Shown here in pieces: positions 1-9,235 of a stretch of DNA of 64,000 nt. The stretch is from Pirellula sp. (GTDB lineage Bacteria; Planctomycetota; Planctomycetia; Pirellulales; Pirellulaceae): NCBI GenBank assembly GCA_021299695.1, contig JAJTEK010000014.1, positions 1 to 64,000 on the forward strand. The letters run 5' to 3'. Below the pieces are notes generated by a model, which did not search any database, had not been told where the DNA came from, and worked only from the letters and a program-made list of their open reading frames with translations. The position numbers and the translations under genes were made by a program. Position 1 is the stretch's first letter. Each line of letters begins with the position of its first letter.

Positions 1-1281
1 AGCGGGGTCTTGGAAGGAGACTAGGCGGCTTGGTTGGTTCGGTGTGAAAGACGACTGGGGGTTTGCTCCCGGGGGGGGAGCAGGTTCTGCTGCGGGGGCT
101 GGTGCAGGTTCTGTTGCGGGGGCTGGTGCAGGTTCTGCTGCGGGAGCCGGTGCAGGTTCTGGAGCGGGGGCTGGCGCAGGTTCTGGAGCGGGGGCTGGGG
201 AGTCTGGGTTCTCAAGGGTCGGAGGGAGGTTCGCGGGTGCGGGCTCCTTGGCTTGTTGGTCTTTCTTTTCTTGTTCGATTTTTTCTTGGAGGGCTTTTTT
301 CTCTTCTTCGGTCAGGGGGACATCGAAGACTTTCTCTTTGGCTCGACGTTCGTATTCAGAGCGCAGGAGGTCCTCGGTGATTTTGGTTTTTTCTTCGTCG
401 ATAATTTTTTCGATATCGCAAGAAATGAATTCGAAGTCGGCGAGTTCTGGGGTCATGAAGGCCGGTTCGGTCAGGATCGGCTGATTGATTCGGGTGAGTT
501 CTTTGCCTTTATCGAACAGTTCGCGAAGTTCCTTCTCGGTGGGTTTGCCATCGATGGAATCTTCAAAATCTTTGACGAAGACTGGGTAGGTTTCGACGGA
601 TGCTCGTCGTTTGAAGCGGGTGAAGTACTGCCAATTCTTGCTCGGCGGGCTCAGGACGGCCGTCGGGAGGCCTTGCGCGTTGGCACGTTCTTCGTAGCGT
701 TGGCCGCCGTTTGCAAGGCGGAGAACGGCATTTTTGGCGAGTTCTTCTTTCATTAGGCGGTTGAAGTCGACCAGGGACATGCGTCCTCCGGAGACTTCCC
801 GCAGTGCCTTTTGGATTTGCTCTCCGGAAAGTTTTCCGTCGACGAATTTTTGGAGGAAGGTTTTTACGGATTGGTCATCGAAGTGGATCCCCATTCGGTT
901 GGCTTCGGCGGCGAGGATTTTGCGTTCAAGGATCGACGAGGGATCTCGGGTATCGGGGGTGATGCCTACGAGTGCGAAGTCGGGGCGGACTTCGGGGACT
1001 TTGGGAAATCCGCCTTTTTCTCGCACATCGAAGGCGAGTTTTTTCAGGAAGGTGTTAGCGACGGCAAGTTCCCCGAGTTCGATATCGAGTTGGTCTTGGG
1101 TGATCGATCCGCCGGACCAGGAAGCGGCTTTCGCGTTTGCGTCCCTGCGTCCGCTCACGGAACTTCTGCCTGTGAAGGATTGGAGCATTGGGGCGACGAC
1201 GAAGGACAGGATTGCGATCAGGACGGCCGCAGCCATCCAAAGACGTTGGTTCTTGCGGAAATACGAAAACGGACTTGCCAT
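1..1281 (-). CDS. SurA/PpiD-like N-terminal (peptidyl-prolyl isomerase-type) membrane-anchored protein, C-terminus runs off the left edge
   Basis: Minus-strand frame open from ATG at 1281 to base 1; translates as MASPFSYFRKNQRLWMAAAVLIAILSFVVAPMLQSF... (N-terminal TM) followed by SurA_N-like helices and an Ala/Pro/Glu repeat. Absent from the supplied ORF list because it is open at the window edge. Confidence 0.75.
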   Translation of the reverse strand, partial: MASPFSYFRKNQRLWMAAAVLIAILSFVVAPMLQSFTGRSSVSGRRDANAKAASWSGGSITQDQLDIELGELAVANTFLKKLAFDVREKGGFPKVPEVRPDFALVGITPDTRDPSSILERKILAAEANRMGIHFDDQSVKTFLQKFVDGKLSGEQIQKALREVSGGRMSLVDFNRLMKEELAKNAVLRLANGGQRYEERANAQGLPTAVLSPPSKNWQYFTRFKRRASVETYPVFVKDFEDSIDGKPTEKELRELFDKGKELTRINQPILTEPAFMTPELADFEFISCDIEKIIDEEKTKITEDLLRSEYERRAKEKVFDVPLTEEEKKALQEKIEQEKKDQQAKEPAPANLPPTLENPDSPAPAPEPAPAPAPEPAPAPAAEPAPAPATEPAPAPAAEPAPPPGANPQSSFTPNQPSRLVSFQDPA

Positions 1282-1532
1282 GAAAATTTTCCTTGAGCCG
1301 TGCTGAGCGATCGCCCCTGTGCGGAGAAAACCGTCGGGCGAACCCGAGGATTTTAGGAAATCCTTGGCTCTACGCAATCGCAGAGACCCCTTCAAAGTGG
1401 CGCATTTGGGGTGGTTTTCGCTCCCGAGCTTCGGGACCAGGGGGCTTGACAAAGTGCCAACGTTTGGAACACAACGGACGAACCGGACCTTTGCAGCGTC
1501 CGTTTGTCCCCTAGCCGAATAGCTGTTTGAAT

Positions 1533-4313
1533 ATGAGCCTAAAGAAGACCTTGGTCATCGTCGAGTCGCCCGCCAAAGCCAAGACGATTGCGAAATTCCT
1601 TGGAAGTGACTTCCAAGTAGAGGCTTCGATCGGCCATATCCGGGACTTGCCTGGCGGCTCGAAAGAGATGCCCGCGGAGCTCAAATCGCTGCCTTGGGCG
1701 TACCTTGGAGTCAATGTCGAGCAGGATTTCGAGCCGGTTTACATTGTTCCTGCGGACAAAAAGAAACATGTCAATTTTCTCAAATCGGCTCTTAAAGATG
1801 CCGGTGCACTTTATCTCGCGACGGACGAGGACCGCGAGGGAGAGGCCATCTCTTGGCATCTCCAGGAGGTTCTCAAGCCGAAAGTTCCGGTCCGTCGGAT
1901 GGTGTTCCATGAGATCACCAAGGAAGCGATCCAGGGGGCATTGCTCGCGACGCGCGAGATCGACCAGGGATTGGTCAAGGCCCAAGAAACACGCCGGATT
2001 CTCGATCGTCTTTACGGTTACGATGTTTCTCCACTTTTGTGGAAAAAAGTCAGGCCGGGGCTCTCGGCCGGTCGGGTCCAGAGCGTCGCAGTCCGATTGA
2101 TCGTTCAGCGAGAACGCGAACGGATGGCGTTTCGCAACGCGACGTATTTCGATCTCGAGGCTCACTTGAGCACCGCTCAGGGGGAGGTTTTCAGCGCCTC
2201 GTTGGTCAGCGTTGCGTCTCGTCGGATCCCGTCTGGGAAGGACTTCGACTCGGCGACCGGCAAGCTCAAAGACCCGCAGATGCTCCAGCTCGACGAAGCG
2301 GCAGCCGAGGCACTTCAAAAACGCCTATCGGGCGAATCTTTCACTGTAGCGAAAGTCGAGATCAAGCCGTTTACCGAGAGGCCCAAGGCTCCCTTTACCA
2401 CCAGCACGCTCCAGCAAGAAGCCAACCGCAAGCTTGGGCTCACCGCCAAGGACACGATGCGGGTTGCCCAGAGCCTCTACGAAAACGGCTATATCACTTA
2501 CATGCGGACCGATTCGACGACGCTTTCCAAAGAAGCCATCGCGGCGGCCAGAAGCCTTGTACGGACCCAATATGGTCCGGAGTTTCTCTACGACTCGGAG
2601 CGTTCCTACGCGACCAAGGTCAAGAACGCCCAGGAGGCTCACGAGGCGATCCGACCGGCGGGCAATACGTTCCGACTCCCCGAGACGCTCCGAGATGAGC
2701 TCAGCTATGACCAATTCCGCGTCTTTGACATGATCTGGAAGCGAACCGTCGCATCGCAGATGGCAGACGCTAAGAAACTGCGGGTCGTCATGACGATCCA
2801 CGCGGCCGATGCGGTCTTCCAGGCCACTGGCACATCGATCGAGTTCGAGGGTTTCTTGAGAGCCTATGTCGAGGGAAGCGACGATCCAGCGGCGGAGCTT
2901 GCAGAAAAAGAAAAGCTCCTACCCAGCGTGCAATCGGAGGAAAAGCTCAAGCTTCGGAAACTCGATGCTCTCTCGCACACGACCCAACCCCCGGCTCGAT
3001 TCACCGAAGCCTCATTGACCCAAGCGCTCGAGGAGCGAGGCATCGGCCGCCCGAGTACTTACGCCTCGATCATCGACACGATCTTGCGGCGTGACTATGT
3101 CTTCAAAAAAGGCAATGCGTTGGTTCCAAGCTGGACGGCTTTTGCAGTAATTCAGTTGATGGAAGATCATTTTCCGTCCCTGGTCGATTACCAATTTACC
3201 GCCGACATGGAAGATTATTTGGACCAGATCAGCCGCAACGAACGCGAGAATCTGACGTACCTCCAAGAGTTCTACTTTGGCGACAATGTCAACGAACAAG
3301 ACGCTGCGCCGGGGGGAGTTGGGCTCAAGCCTCTGCTGACCCAAAAGGCAGCCGAAATCGATCCTCGGAACGCTTGTTCGTATTCCCTCGAACCGGGCGA
3401 TGCACCCTTGTCCGTCTCAGGCTCGCTCGACAAGATCGTCGTGCGCATCGGACGCTATGGGCCTTATATCGAACAAGGCGAACGGCGGGCGAGTATCCCC
3501 GAAGATATGCCTCCCGATGAGTTGACTTTGAACCTCGCTGTCGAGTTGCTCGACAAGAGCCAAAAGGCCGAAGAGCCCCTCGGATACCACCCCGTATCGT
3601 CCAAGCCGATCTACATCAAACAAGGGCGTTTTGGGCCTTATGTCCAACTCGGTACCAATGACGATGAAGAGAAGAAAAACGCGTCGTTGCCCAAGGGAGT
3701 GGCGCCTGAGAACGTCAATATCGATTTGGCCGTCAAGCTTCTTTCGCTTCCAAGGGAATTGGGCAACCACCCCGAAGATGGTCAGCCAGTGATTGCCACC
3801 CAAGGTCGCTTTGGCCCGTTCCTCAAGCACGGGAGCGAATCGCGGTCGATCCCCGCAGAGTATTCCCTCTTGGAGATCACTCTGGAACAAGCCCTCGAGG
3901 TCCTGGCACAGCCCAAGGCACCCGGTAGAGGCCGAGGCGTTGCCGCGCCACCCCTGAAGACCCTCGAAGCCTCGCCCGTGACAGGCAAGCCGATCGAGCT
4001 GCGCGATGGCCGCTACGGCCTGTATGTTACCGACGGCGAAACCAATGCGTCGCTTCCCAAAGACGCTTCGGGCGATACCCTGACGTTCGAGCAAGCCGTT
4101 TCTTTGTTGGAAGCACGTGCGGCGGCCGGTCCATCGAAAAAGGCCAAGGCCAAGCGTGGGGCCAAGGCTCCTAAGGCAGCAACCAAGACTCCCGCCAAGA
4201 AGAGTCCGGCCAAGAAGGGTCCTGCCACAAAGGCTGCGACCAAGAAGGCTCCCGCCAAAAAGAGTCCGGCCAAGAAGTCTGCGACGAAGAAAACCGCACC
4301 TAAGAAGAAGTAG
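1533..4313 (+). CDS. topA: DNA topoisomerase I (type IA) with Lys/Ala/Pro-rich C-terminal tail
   Basis: ORF 1527..4313; KKTLVIVESPAKAKTIAKFLG, DEDREGEAISWHL, GYITYMRTDSTTLS, GIGRPSTYASII; repeated C-terminal Topo-C modules (GRFGPYVQLG, GRYGLYVTDGE). Confidence 0.97.
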   Translation: MSLKKTLVIVESPAKAKTIAKFLGSDFQVEASIGHIRDLPGGSKEMPAELKSLPWAYLGVNVEQDFEPVYIVPADKKKHVNFLKSALKDAGALYLATDEDREGEAISWHLQEVLKPKVPVRRMVFHEITKEAIQGALLATREIDQGLVKAQETRRILDRLYGYDVSPLLWKKVRPGLSAGRVQSVAVRLIVQRERERMAFRNATYFDLEAHLSTAQGEVFSASLVSVASRRIPSGKDFDSATGKLKDPQMLQLDEAAAEALQKRLSGESFTVAKVEIKPFTERPKAPFTTSTLQQEANRKLGLTAKDTMRVAQSLYENGYITYMRTDSTTLSKEAIAAARSLVRTQYGPEFLYDSERSYATKVKNAQEAHEAIRPAGNTFRLPETLRDELSYDQFRVFDMIWKRTVASQMADAKKLRVVMTIHAADAVFQATGTSIEFEGFLRAYVEGSDDPAAELAEKEKLLPSVQSEEKLKLRKLDALSHTTQPPARFTEASLTQALEERGIGRPSTYASIIDTILRRDYVFKKGNALVPSWTAFAVIQLMEDHFPSLVDYQFTADMEDYLDQISRNERENLTYLQEFYFGDNVNEQDAAPGGVGLKPLLTQKAAEIDPRNACSYSLEPGDAPLSVSGSLDKIVVRIGRYGPYIEQGERRASIPEDMPPDELTLNLAVELLDKSQKAEEPLGYHPVSSKPIYIKQGRFGPYVQLGTNDDEEKKNASLPKGVAPENVNIDLAVKLLSLPRELGNHPEDGQPVIATQGRFGPFLKHGSESRSIPAEYSLLEITLEQALEVLAQPKAPGRGRGVAAPPLKTLEASPVTGKPIELRDGRYGLYVTDGETNASLPKDASGDTLTFEQAVSLLEARAAAGPSKKAKAKRGAKAPKAATKTPAKKSPAKKGPATKAATKKAPAKKSPAKKSATKKTAPKKK

Positions 4314-4322
4314 ACATTCGCT

Positions 4323-5030
4323 ATGGCCCGCGTCATCGAAATCCAAGTCTCCGAGACGCACCCGGCGCGATTGCAGCACCTAATCGACGATGCGATTGAG
4401 AATCCCGATCGGCTCGATGCGATTACTATCCAAACCACCGACGAAGAACCCGATGCGATCTACGCCATCGTCCAAGGAGGATACGGCAAAGACCACCTCG
4501 GTGCGGGCCTAAGAAACCTGCTCAAAGTCGAAACGATGGGTAGCATCGGTGACTACGCTTTTGCATGCACCTCCGATTGCGAGTGCGTCGTTCAAGGCAA
4601 CGTCGGAGAGTATTTTGGCCATTCCCAGGTCTCCGGAACGCTCTTGGTCATGGGTTCGGCAGGTCGAGGAGTCTCGGCTATGGCTCTCGGAGGACTCTCG
4701 GTCGTCTTAGGCGACGCGGCCGAGCAAGTCGCCGCATCGCTCCGTGGAGCGGCCGTGTTGGTCCGAGGAAACGTCGGTGAACAAGCCGGTTTTCGAATGC
4801 GGTCCGGGACGCTCGTTATCGGTGGCGATGCTGGCCCCGGGCTTGGCCATCAACTCACAGGCGGTCGGATATATATCCGAGGCGAGGCCAAAGGTATTAG
4901 CTCCGATCTCGAAGAATGCCGCCTGCGCGAGCCCGATCGGCTTAAACTCAGCTTGCTTTTGCTCAAAGCAGGGCTTAAGGCCTCGGCGCTGAAGGAATTC
5001 CGTGTCTATCGTTCCCCGAACGAAGTCTGA
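4323..5030 (+). CDS. GXGXG-motif protein, glutamate synthase alpha-subunit C-terminal domain-like
   Basis: Repeated G-x-x-G right-handed helix pattern: GNVGEYFGHSQVSGTLLVMGSAGRGVSAMALGG...GNVGEQAGFRMRSGTLVIGGDAGPGLGHQLTGGRIYIRGE. Confidence 0.8.
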   Translation: MARVIEIQVSETHPARLQHLIDDAIENPDRLDAITIQTTDEEPDAIYAIVQGGYGKDHLGAGLRNLLKVETMGSIGDYAFACTSDCECVVQGNVGEYFGHSQVSGTLLVMGSAGRGVSAMALGGLSVVLGDAAEQVAASLRGAAVLVRGNVGEQAGFRMRSGTLVIGGDAGPGLGHQLTGGRIYIRGEAKGISSDLEECRLREPDRLKLSLLLLKAGLKASALKEFRVYRSPNEV

Positions 5031-5055
5031 AGAACGAACTCTGAGGGAATGCGCT

Positions 5056-6138
5056 GTGACCAAAAAGAACAAGCCACCTGCCAGCTCCTTGAGCCCCAGT
5101 TCCTCGAATCGCGCACGACCCTTGACCGATCGTGTCGACCTGCCGCCCGATGCCTGGTCGACGCAAGACATGGGCTGCAAACTCAGTTGCCGGACTACCG
5201 GCCAATCGCTCCACTGGCCCTCGCCGATCTATTCCCGTTTAGGGATCGATATTCCCAACTCCATGGAACTCCATCCGACCCTCGAGAAGCTCAGGAGAAA
5301 TTGTGGTATCTCGGTCGTTGAGCCCCAAGCCGACCTTCTCGAGCAAGGCCAAGGCATCCAACCACGGAGATCCAACGAACTGTCCTCCGGTGCGGATCGA
5401 TCCATGGACGATGGGCTCTGGATCCAACCGGTCTTTGTCGACGAGCCGATCGATCTGCAACCCCTGATGCATGCCGAGCAGATCGAATTGCAGTTCATGC
5501 CGTGCCACCAAGGATCAACGCGCGATCCATTGCCGACTGGCCGAGCAACCTGCTACCGTGCCGATCGATGGATCCCAACCCTGCCGAGCGACCTTTCGCA
5601 AGTCGATCGCATGGCAAGGCGTGTCGAACTGCTCCGCCATGCGAGCGACCAACCCAAAGTCATCCTCGGCGGTGCGATCGCCGCTGGAAGTGTCTATGAA
5701 GATGTCCGCTTCTTGATCGACTCGGGACTCGATTACGTCAACGTGCTATCCGAAGTGGCCGCGGGTCTGAGTCCTGCCAAATCATGGTCGTTCCAACCGT
5801 TGGACTACGTGATCGAAACCGCACGACGCGCCATCGACGATTCGGGGGTAGCAAGTATAGGATTGTTGGTCTCGGGACCGATCCGCTCGCTCGACGATGG
5901 AGTCCGAATGCTGAGCCTGGGTGTCGACGCTTTCTCGATCGACTCATGGCTGATCCAACAGCAATCCGAATCGCCCACTGCCGCTCGGGCCAACGAAGAC
6001 TACAGTTCCTTTCTAAGCGGCTACTCACGGCAGTCGGAAGCCTCGCAGGGAGCCCCTCGAGTGATGGATGGACTCTTGGGAGCGGCAGAAACCTGGGTCG
6101 AGGAGTTCTGTGCTCTCAGGCGACTTTTCGAAATCTGA
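5056..6138 (+). CDS. Divergent glutamate synthase FMN-binding (TIM-barrel)-like protein
   Basis: ORF 5002..6138, GTG at 5056 is a plausible start; VILGGAIAAGSVYEDVRFLIDSGLDYVNVLSE and IGLLVSGPIRSLDDGVRMLSLGVDAFSIDSWLI resemble the C-terminal half of the GltB FMN domain; directly follows the GXGXG gene. Confidence 0.55.
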   Translation: MTKKNKPPASSLSPSSSNRARPLTDRVDLPPDAWSTQDMGCKLSCRTTGQSLHWPSPIYSRLGIDIPNSMELHPTLEKLRRNCGISVVEPQADLLEQGQGIQPRRSNELSSGADRSMDDGLWIQPVFVDEPIDLQPLMHAEQIELQFMPCHQGSTRDPLPTGRATCYRADRWIPTLPSDLSQVDRMARRVELLRHASDQPKVILGGAIAAGSVYEDVRFLIDSGLDYVNVLSEVAAGLSPAKSWSFQPLDYVIETARRAIDDSGVASIGLLVSGPIRSLDDGVRMLSLGVDAFSIDSWLIQQQSESPTAARANEDYSSFLSGYSRQSEASQGAPRVMDGLLGAAETWVEEFCALRRLFEI

Positions 6139-6185
6139 TACCAAGCCTACGGGGCTTGTGGCAGACAAGCGAATCCTGGTGTCGG

Positions 6186-6653
6186 TCACCCGCTGTGAAG
6201 TTTGTCGTAGACCTCGCGATGGGCGTCCAGGTGTGCTTCGACAGCCGATAGCAACGGATCGATCGATTGGGCTTGGATCCGATGCGGAGGATTCCAATCC
6301 CACCATCGGTAATCGGGGTGTTCGGTGCAGACAAGCTCGATGGGACGGAGCAGTAAACCCAAGTAGATCGTAAGTTCTTTGAGCGATTTTTGCTCGGGTG
6401 TTTTTCGCTTCGATACCCAATAGCGACTGACGAATGCAAACGTCGGATCGGTCCACAGAGCGTCAAATGGGATCGCCGTTTCCTCCCAGAGCTCTCGCTT
6501 GGCGGCATCGAAAATCGATTCTCCCGGGTCGACATGTCCTTTGGGCAAGTCCCACCGATCGGGGTGTCTCATCAGCAAAAACTGAAGGCTATTCGATCTT
6601 CGGAAAATGAGATAACCCGATGCAAAGACCGTCGCTTTTTCGCTACTTGCCAT
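6186..6653 (-). CDS. NUDIX hydrolase
   Basis: Nudix box GHVDPGESIFDAAKRELWEETAI. Confidence 0.93.
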   Translation of the reverse strand: MASSEKATVFASGYLIFRRSNSLQFLLMRHPDRWDLPKGHVDPGESIFDAAKRELWEETAIPFDALWTDPTFAFVSRYWVSKRKTPEQKSLKELTIYLGLLLRPIELVCTEHPDYRWWDWNPPHRIQAQSIDPLLSAVEAHLDAHREVYDKLHSG

Positions 6654-6779
6654 GCTCCTGCTCCTGCCCTCGTGAGCTTACTAAGCCCTGAACGTACTTC
6701 CCAACGGTTGCCAGAGCAGTATCATACCGAGGCGTTTGGTCGATGGGGATTCCGCACACAGCACTTCGAAAATGGACTC

Positions 6780-7340
6780 ATGAAGATCTACACAAAAACC
6801 GGGGATGCGGGGACGACTGGACTCTTTGGAGGCCCTCGGGTCTCGAAAGACGATGCTCGGATTTGCGCGTATGGTTCGGTCGACGAACTCAATGCCGTGC
6901 TCGGAACGGCACGCAGCACGCGGCTTTCTGAAAAACTCGATCGGATGCTCGACACGATCCAGCACCAACTCTTCTCGATCGGAGCCGAATTGGCAACGCC
7001 GGAACCCGAGGAGCATGAGCTTAAGTGGGACAGCAATCCCCACGTTTCGAAGATCGAGGTATGGATCGATTCGATGGAGGCCGATCTACCAGCCCTGAGG
7101 AATTTCATCTTGCCAGGGGGCAGTCCGCAAGCCGCACAATTGCATCTAGCACGCACCATCTGCCGTCGTGTCGAACGTGAAATCGTCAGGCTCGGACACG
7201 ACCGACGTGTGAGCGATGTCTCGCACATCGTGATTTTCCTGAACCGTCTGAGCGACTTGCTGTTTGTCATGGCCCGCTATGCGAACCACGAACTGGGCGT
7301 AGCCGATACGACTTGGGTGTCTCCCAAGTCCCAGACGTAA
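6780..7340 (+). CDS. Cob(I)yrinic acid a,c-diamide adenosyltransferase (PduO-type)
   Basis: MKIYTKTGDAGTTGLFGGPRVSKDDARICAYGSVDELNAVLG...ARTICRRVEREIVRL, typical of PduO-type ATRs. Internal ATG of ORF 6390..7340. Confidence 0.93.
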   Translation: MKIYTKTGDAGTTGLFGGPRVSKDDARICAYGSVDELNAVLGTARSTRLSEKLDRMLDTIQHQLFSIGAELATPEPEEHELKWDSNPHVSKIEVWIDSMEADLPALRNFILPGGSPQAAQLHLARTICRRVEREIVRLGHDRRVSDVSHIVIFLNRLSDLLFVMARYANHELGVADTTWVSPKSQT

Positions 7341-7345
7341 GAGCC

Positions 7346-7559
7346 TAACCACGGAACACAAGTAACTCTTACGAGAGTGAATACCAGATCCAAGGTCGCT
7401 CGCACAACTTGCCGATGGAAGAAAGCCGGGAAACACAGAGGCACAGAGATCACAGAGTGAAATGTTCTGGTTCTCTTTGTAAGCTCTGGCGCGGAGGTAG
7501 AATTTCAAACACGGAATGAAAGCTATCTTTTTCCGTGGTTTTGGCGCGTTCCGTGGTTA
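7346..7559. repeat. Intergenic repeat element bounded by 12-nt inverted repeats, containing the AAACACAGAGGCACAGAG motif
   Basis: TAACCACGGAAC at 7346-7357 and its reverse complement GTTCCGTGGTTA at 7548-7559; AAACACAGAGGCACAGAG at 7431-7448. Confidence 0.6.
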
Positions 7560-7649
7560 CACCGTCCTGGGTTGTCTGTCTTGCCTAGATTCGCGCGGTT
7601 CTCCAAGCTCTCTTGATCAGCAGGTTCGAAAAAGGCTAAAAGCCTCTGC

Positions 7650-8303
7650 ATGATCTCACCACATCGATTCGCTCATTGTACTTTTTGGCTTCTGCTCGTC
7701 GGCTTATGCCTCCAGACTGGATGTGTGCGCAAACGGATGACGTTTCGTACCAATCCGGCCGGTGCGATGGTATACGTCGACAAGCAGCCCGTTGGCTTGA
7801 CTCCCGTCTCGACAGGATTCACTTATTATGGCACCCGGAGCATAGAGATCGTCAAGGACGGTTATCGGACCGAGAAATTCCTGCGTAAGATTCATGCGCC
7901 GTGGTATCAGATCCCTCCGTTGGATTTTGTTTCCGATACGCTCTGGCCATTTGAATCTCGCGACGAACGGATCATCGACGTGCAGATGACACCGGAGTTC
8001 GATGTACCCGAGGACGCGTTGATCGCCTCGGGCGAGCAACTCAGGCTCCAGGCTGGCCAGGGGATCGCGGTGAGTCCTCCTCCGCCGGTCATTGGGCCAT
8101 CGACACCGATCCTGGCACCAGCGCCTACGGGAATGGTACCTGGTGGCTATCCTGTACCTGGTCCACCGGTCCCCCAAGCCCCAACGCCATCGTTTGGTCA
8201 GCGCATGAACGATCTGTTTTTCCCTTATGGTGCTCCGTTGAGTTTCCCCTCGACTCAGGTCACCCCAGGGGGTGGCTTTAGGCCACCGACGGACAATGAG
8301 TAA
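7650..8303 (+). CDS. PEGA domain-containing lipoprotein
   Basis: Lipobox LLLVGLCLQTGC; TFRTNPAGAMVYVDKQPVGLTPVSTGFTYYGTRSIEIVKDGYR is a PEGA repeat; Pro-rich C-terminus. Confidence 0.85.
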   Translation: MISPHRFAHCTFWLLLVGLCLQTGCVRKRMTFRTNPAGAMVYVDKQPVGLTPVSTGFTYYGTRSIEIVKDGYRTEKFLRKIHAPWYQIPPLDFVSDTLWPFESRDERIIDVQMTPEFDVPEDALIASGEQLRLQAGQGIAVSPPPPVIGPSTPILAPAPTGMVPGGYPVPGPPVPQAPTPSFGQRMNDLFFPYGAPLSFPSTQVTPGGGFRPPTDNE

Positions 8304-9192
8304 GTCGATGCATAAGTCGCTTTTAGGCCTGATTTTTTTCGGTTTGACGATGGGGTCAGGTTGTCGGATTTTGGCCCCTGAATCGATCGATAATTCTAAA
8401 CAGAACATTGCACCGGAGTTGGTCCAAGCCAACCAGACCGCGATCGAACGGGGCAAGCCCCGATTGGTCCTCGATTCGGTGGGCTGGGTCGTCGGGATCC
8501 CCTCGAAACTATTGCTATGGGATCATCGGGTCGACAACCATCGGATTACTGAGTCCACCGAATCGGCAATTGCAGAGTACCTTGCTGCCAACGAGCTTGA
8601 GCATGTCAAAGTTCGGCTCAATCAGTACCGGCCTTGGGAGGACGCTAAGCGTCTGACGAAGAATCGTACGATGGCTTGGCCGTGGCGTTACTCGATCGGG
8701 ACCTTGAGTGTTCTCGGTGAGGCATTGATTCCTGGCCGGATCTTTGGCGGCGATCACTTCAACCCGTATACACAGACGATCCATCTGTACAGCGATGTCC
8801 CAGCGATCGCCTTGCACGAAGGGGCGCATGCGAAGGATTTTTCCAGGCGTAGCTACCCGGGTACTTATGCTGCGGCCTATGGATTGCCGGTCGTGCCTTT
8901 GTACCATGAGTCGGTAGCTACCCGGGACGTGATCGCTTATTCGCAGCAAACCGATGACCCGGATTTGGAGCGTCAAGCGTACAACGTTTTGTATCCGGCT
9001 TATGGAACCTACGTCGGGGGCGCGATCGGAACGGTTCTACCACCGGTCTCGTTTCCAGCTTACTATGGAAGCGTCATTCTCGGACACGCAGCGGGCCGAT
9101 GGCAAGCCTCGTCGGTAGAAACAGTAGCCAGTGAAACAACGGCCAGCGAAATAACGACCAGAGAAACAACAGAAAAAGAAGCGGCAGAATGA
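8296..9192 (+). CDS. Putative lipoprotein with HExxH-type motif
   Basis: ATG 8296 overlaps the preceding stop; signal peptide with lipobox-like LTMGSGC; ALHEGAHAKDF and downstream YHESVATRDVIAY. Confidence 0.7.
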   Translation: MSKSMHKSLLGLIFFGLTMGSGCRILAPESIDNSKQNIAPELVQANQTAIERGKPRLVLDSVGWVVGIPSKLLLWDHRVDNHRITESTESAIAEYLAANELEHVKVRLNQYRPWEDAKRLTKNRTMAWPWRYSIGTLSVLGEALIPGRIFGGDHFNPYTQTIHLYSDVPAIALHEGAHAKDFSRRSYPGTYAAAYGLPVVPLYHESVATRDVIAYSQQTDDPDLERQAYNVLYPAYGTYVGGAIGTVLPPVSFPAYYGSVILGHAAGRWQASSVETVASETTASEITTRETTEKEAAE

Positions 9193-9235
9193 ATTCCGTG
9201 CAAGTTACCCCGGTCGCAAGGACCGCAAAGCGTTT

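Noticed and set aside
34-756. Plus-strand ORF of 240 aa (and overlapping 44..484, 63..380)
   Set aside because: Low-complexity antisense translation of the SurA/PpiD-like minus-strand gene; the minus frame has a clear signal/TM and domain-like sequence.
3417-4379. Minus-strand ORF of 320 aa
   Set aside because: Antisense to topA; Arg/Leu/Gly-rich product with no recognisable motif, typical of a shadow ORF in high-GC DNA.
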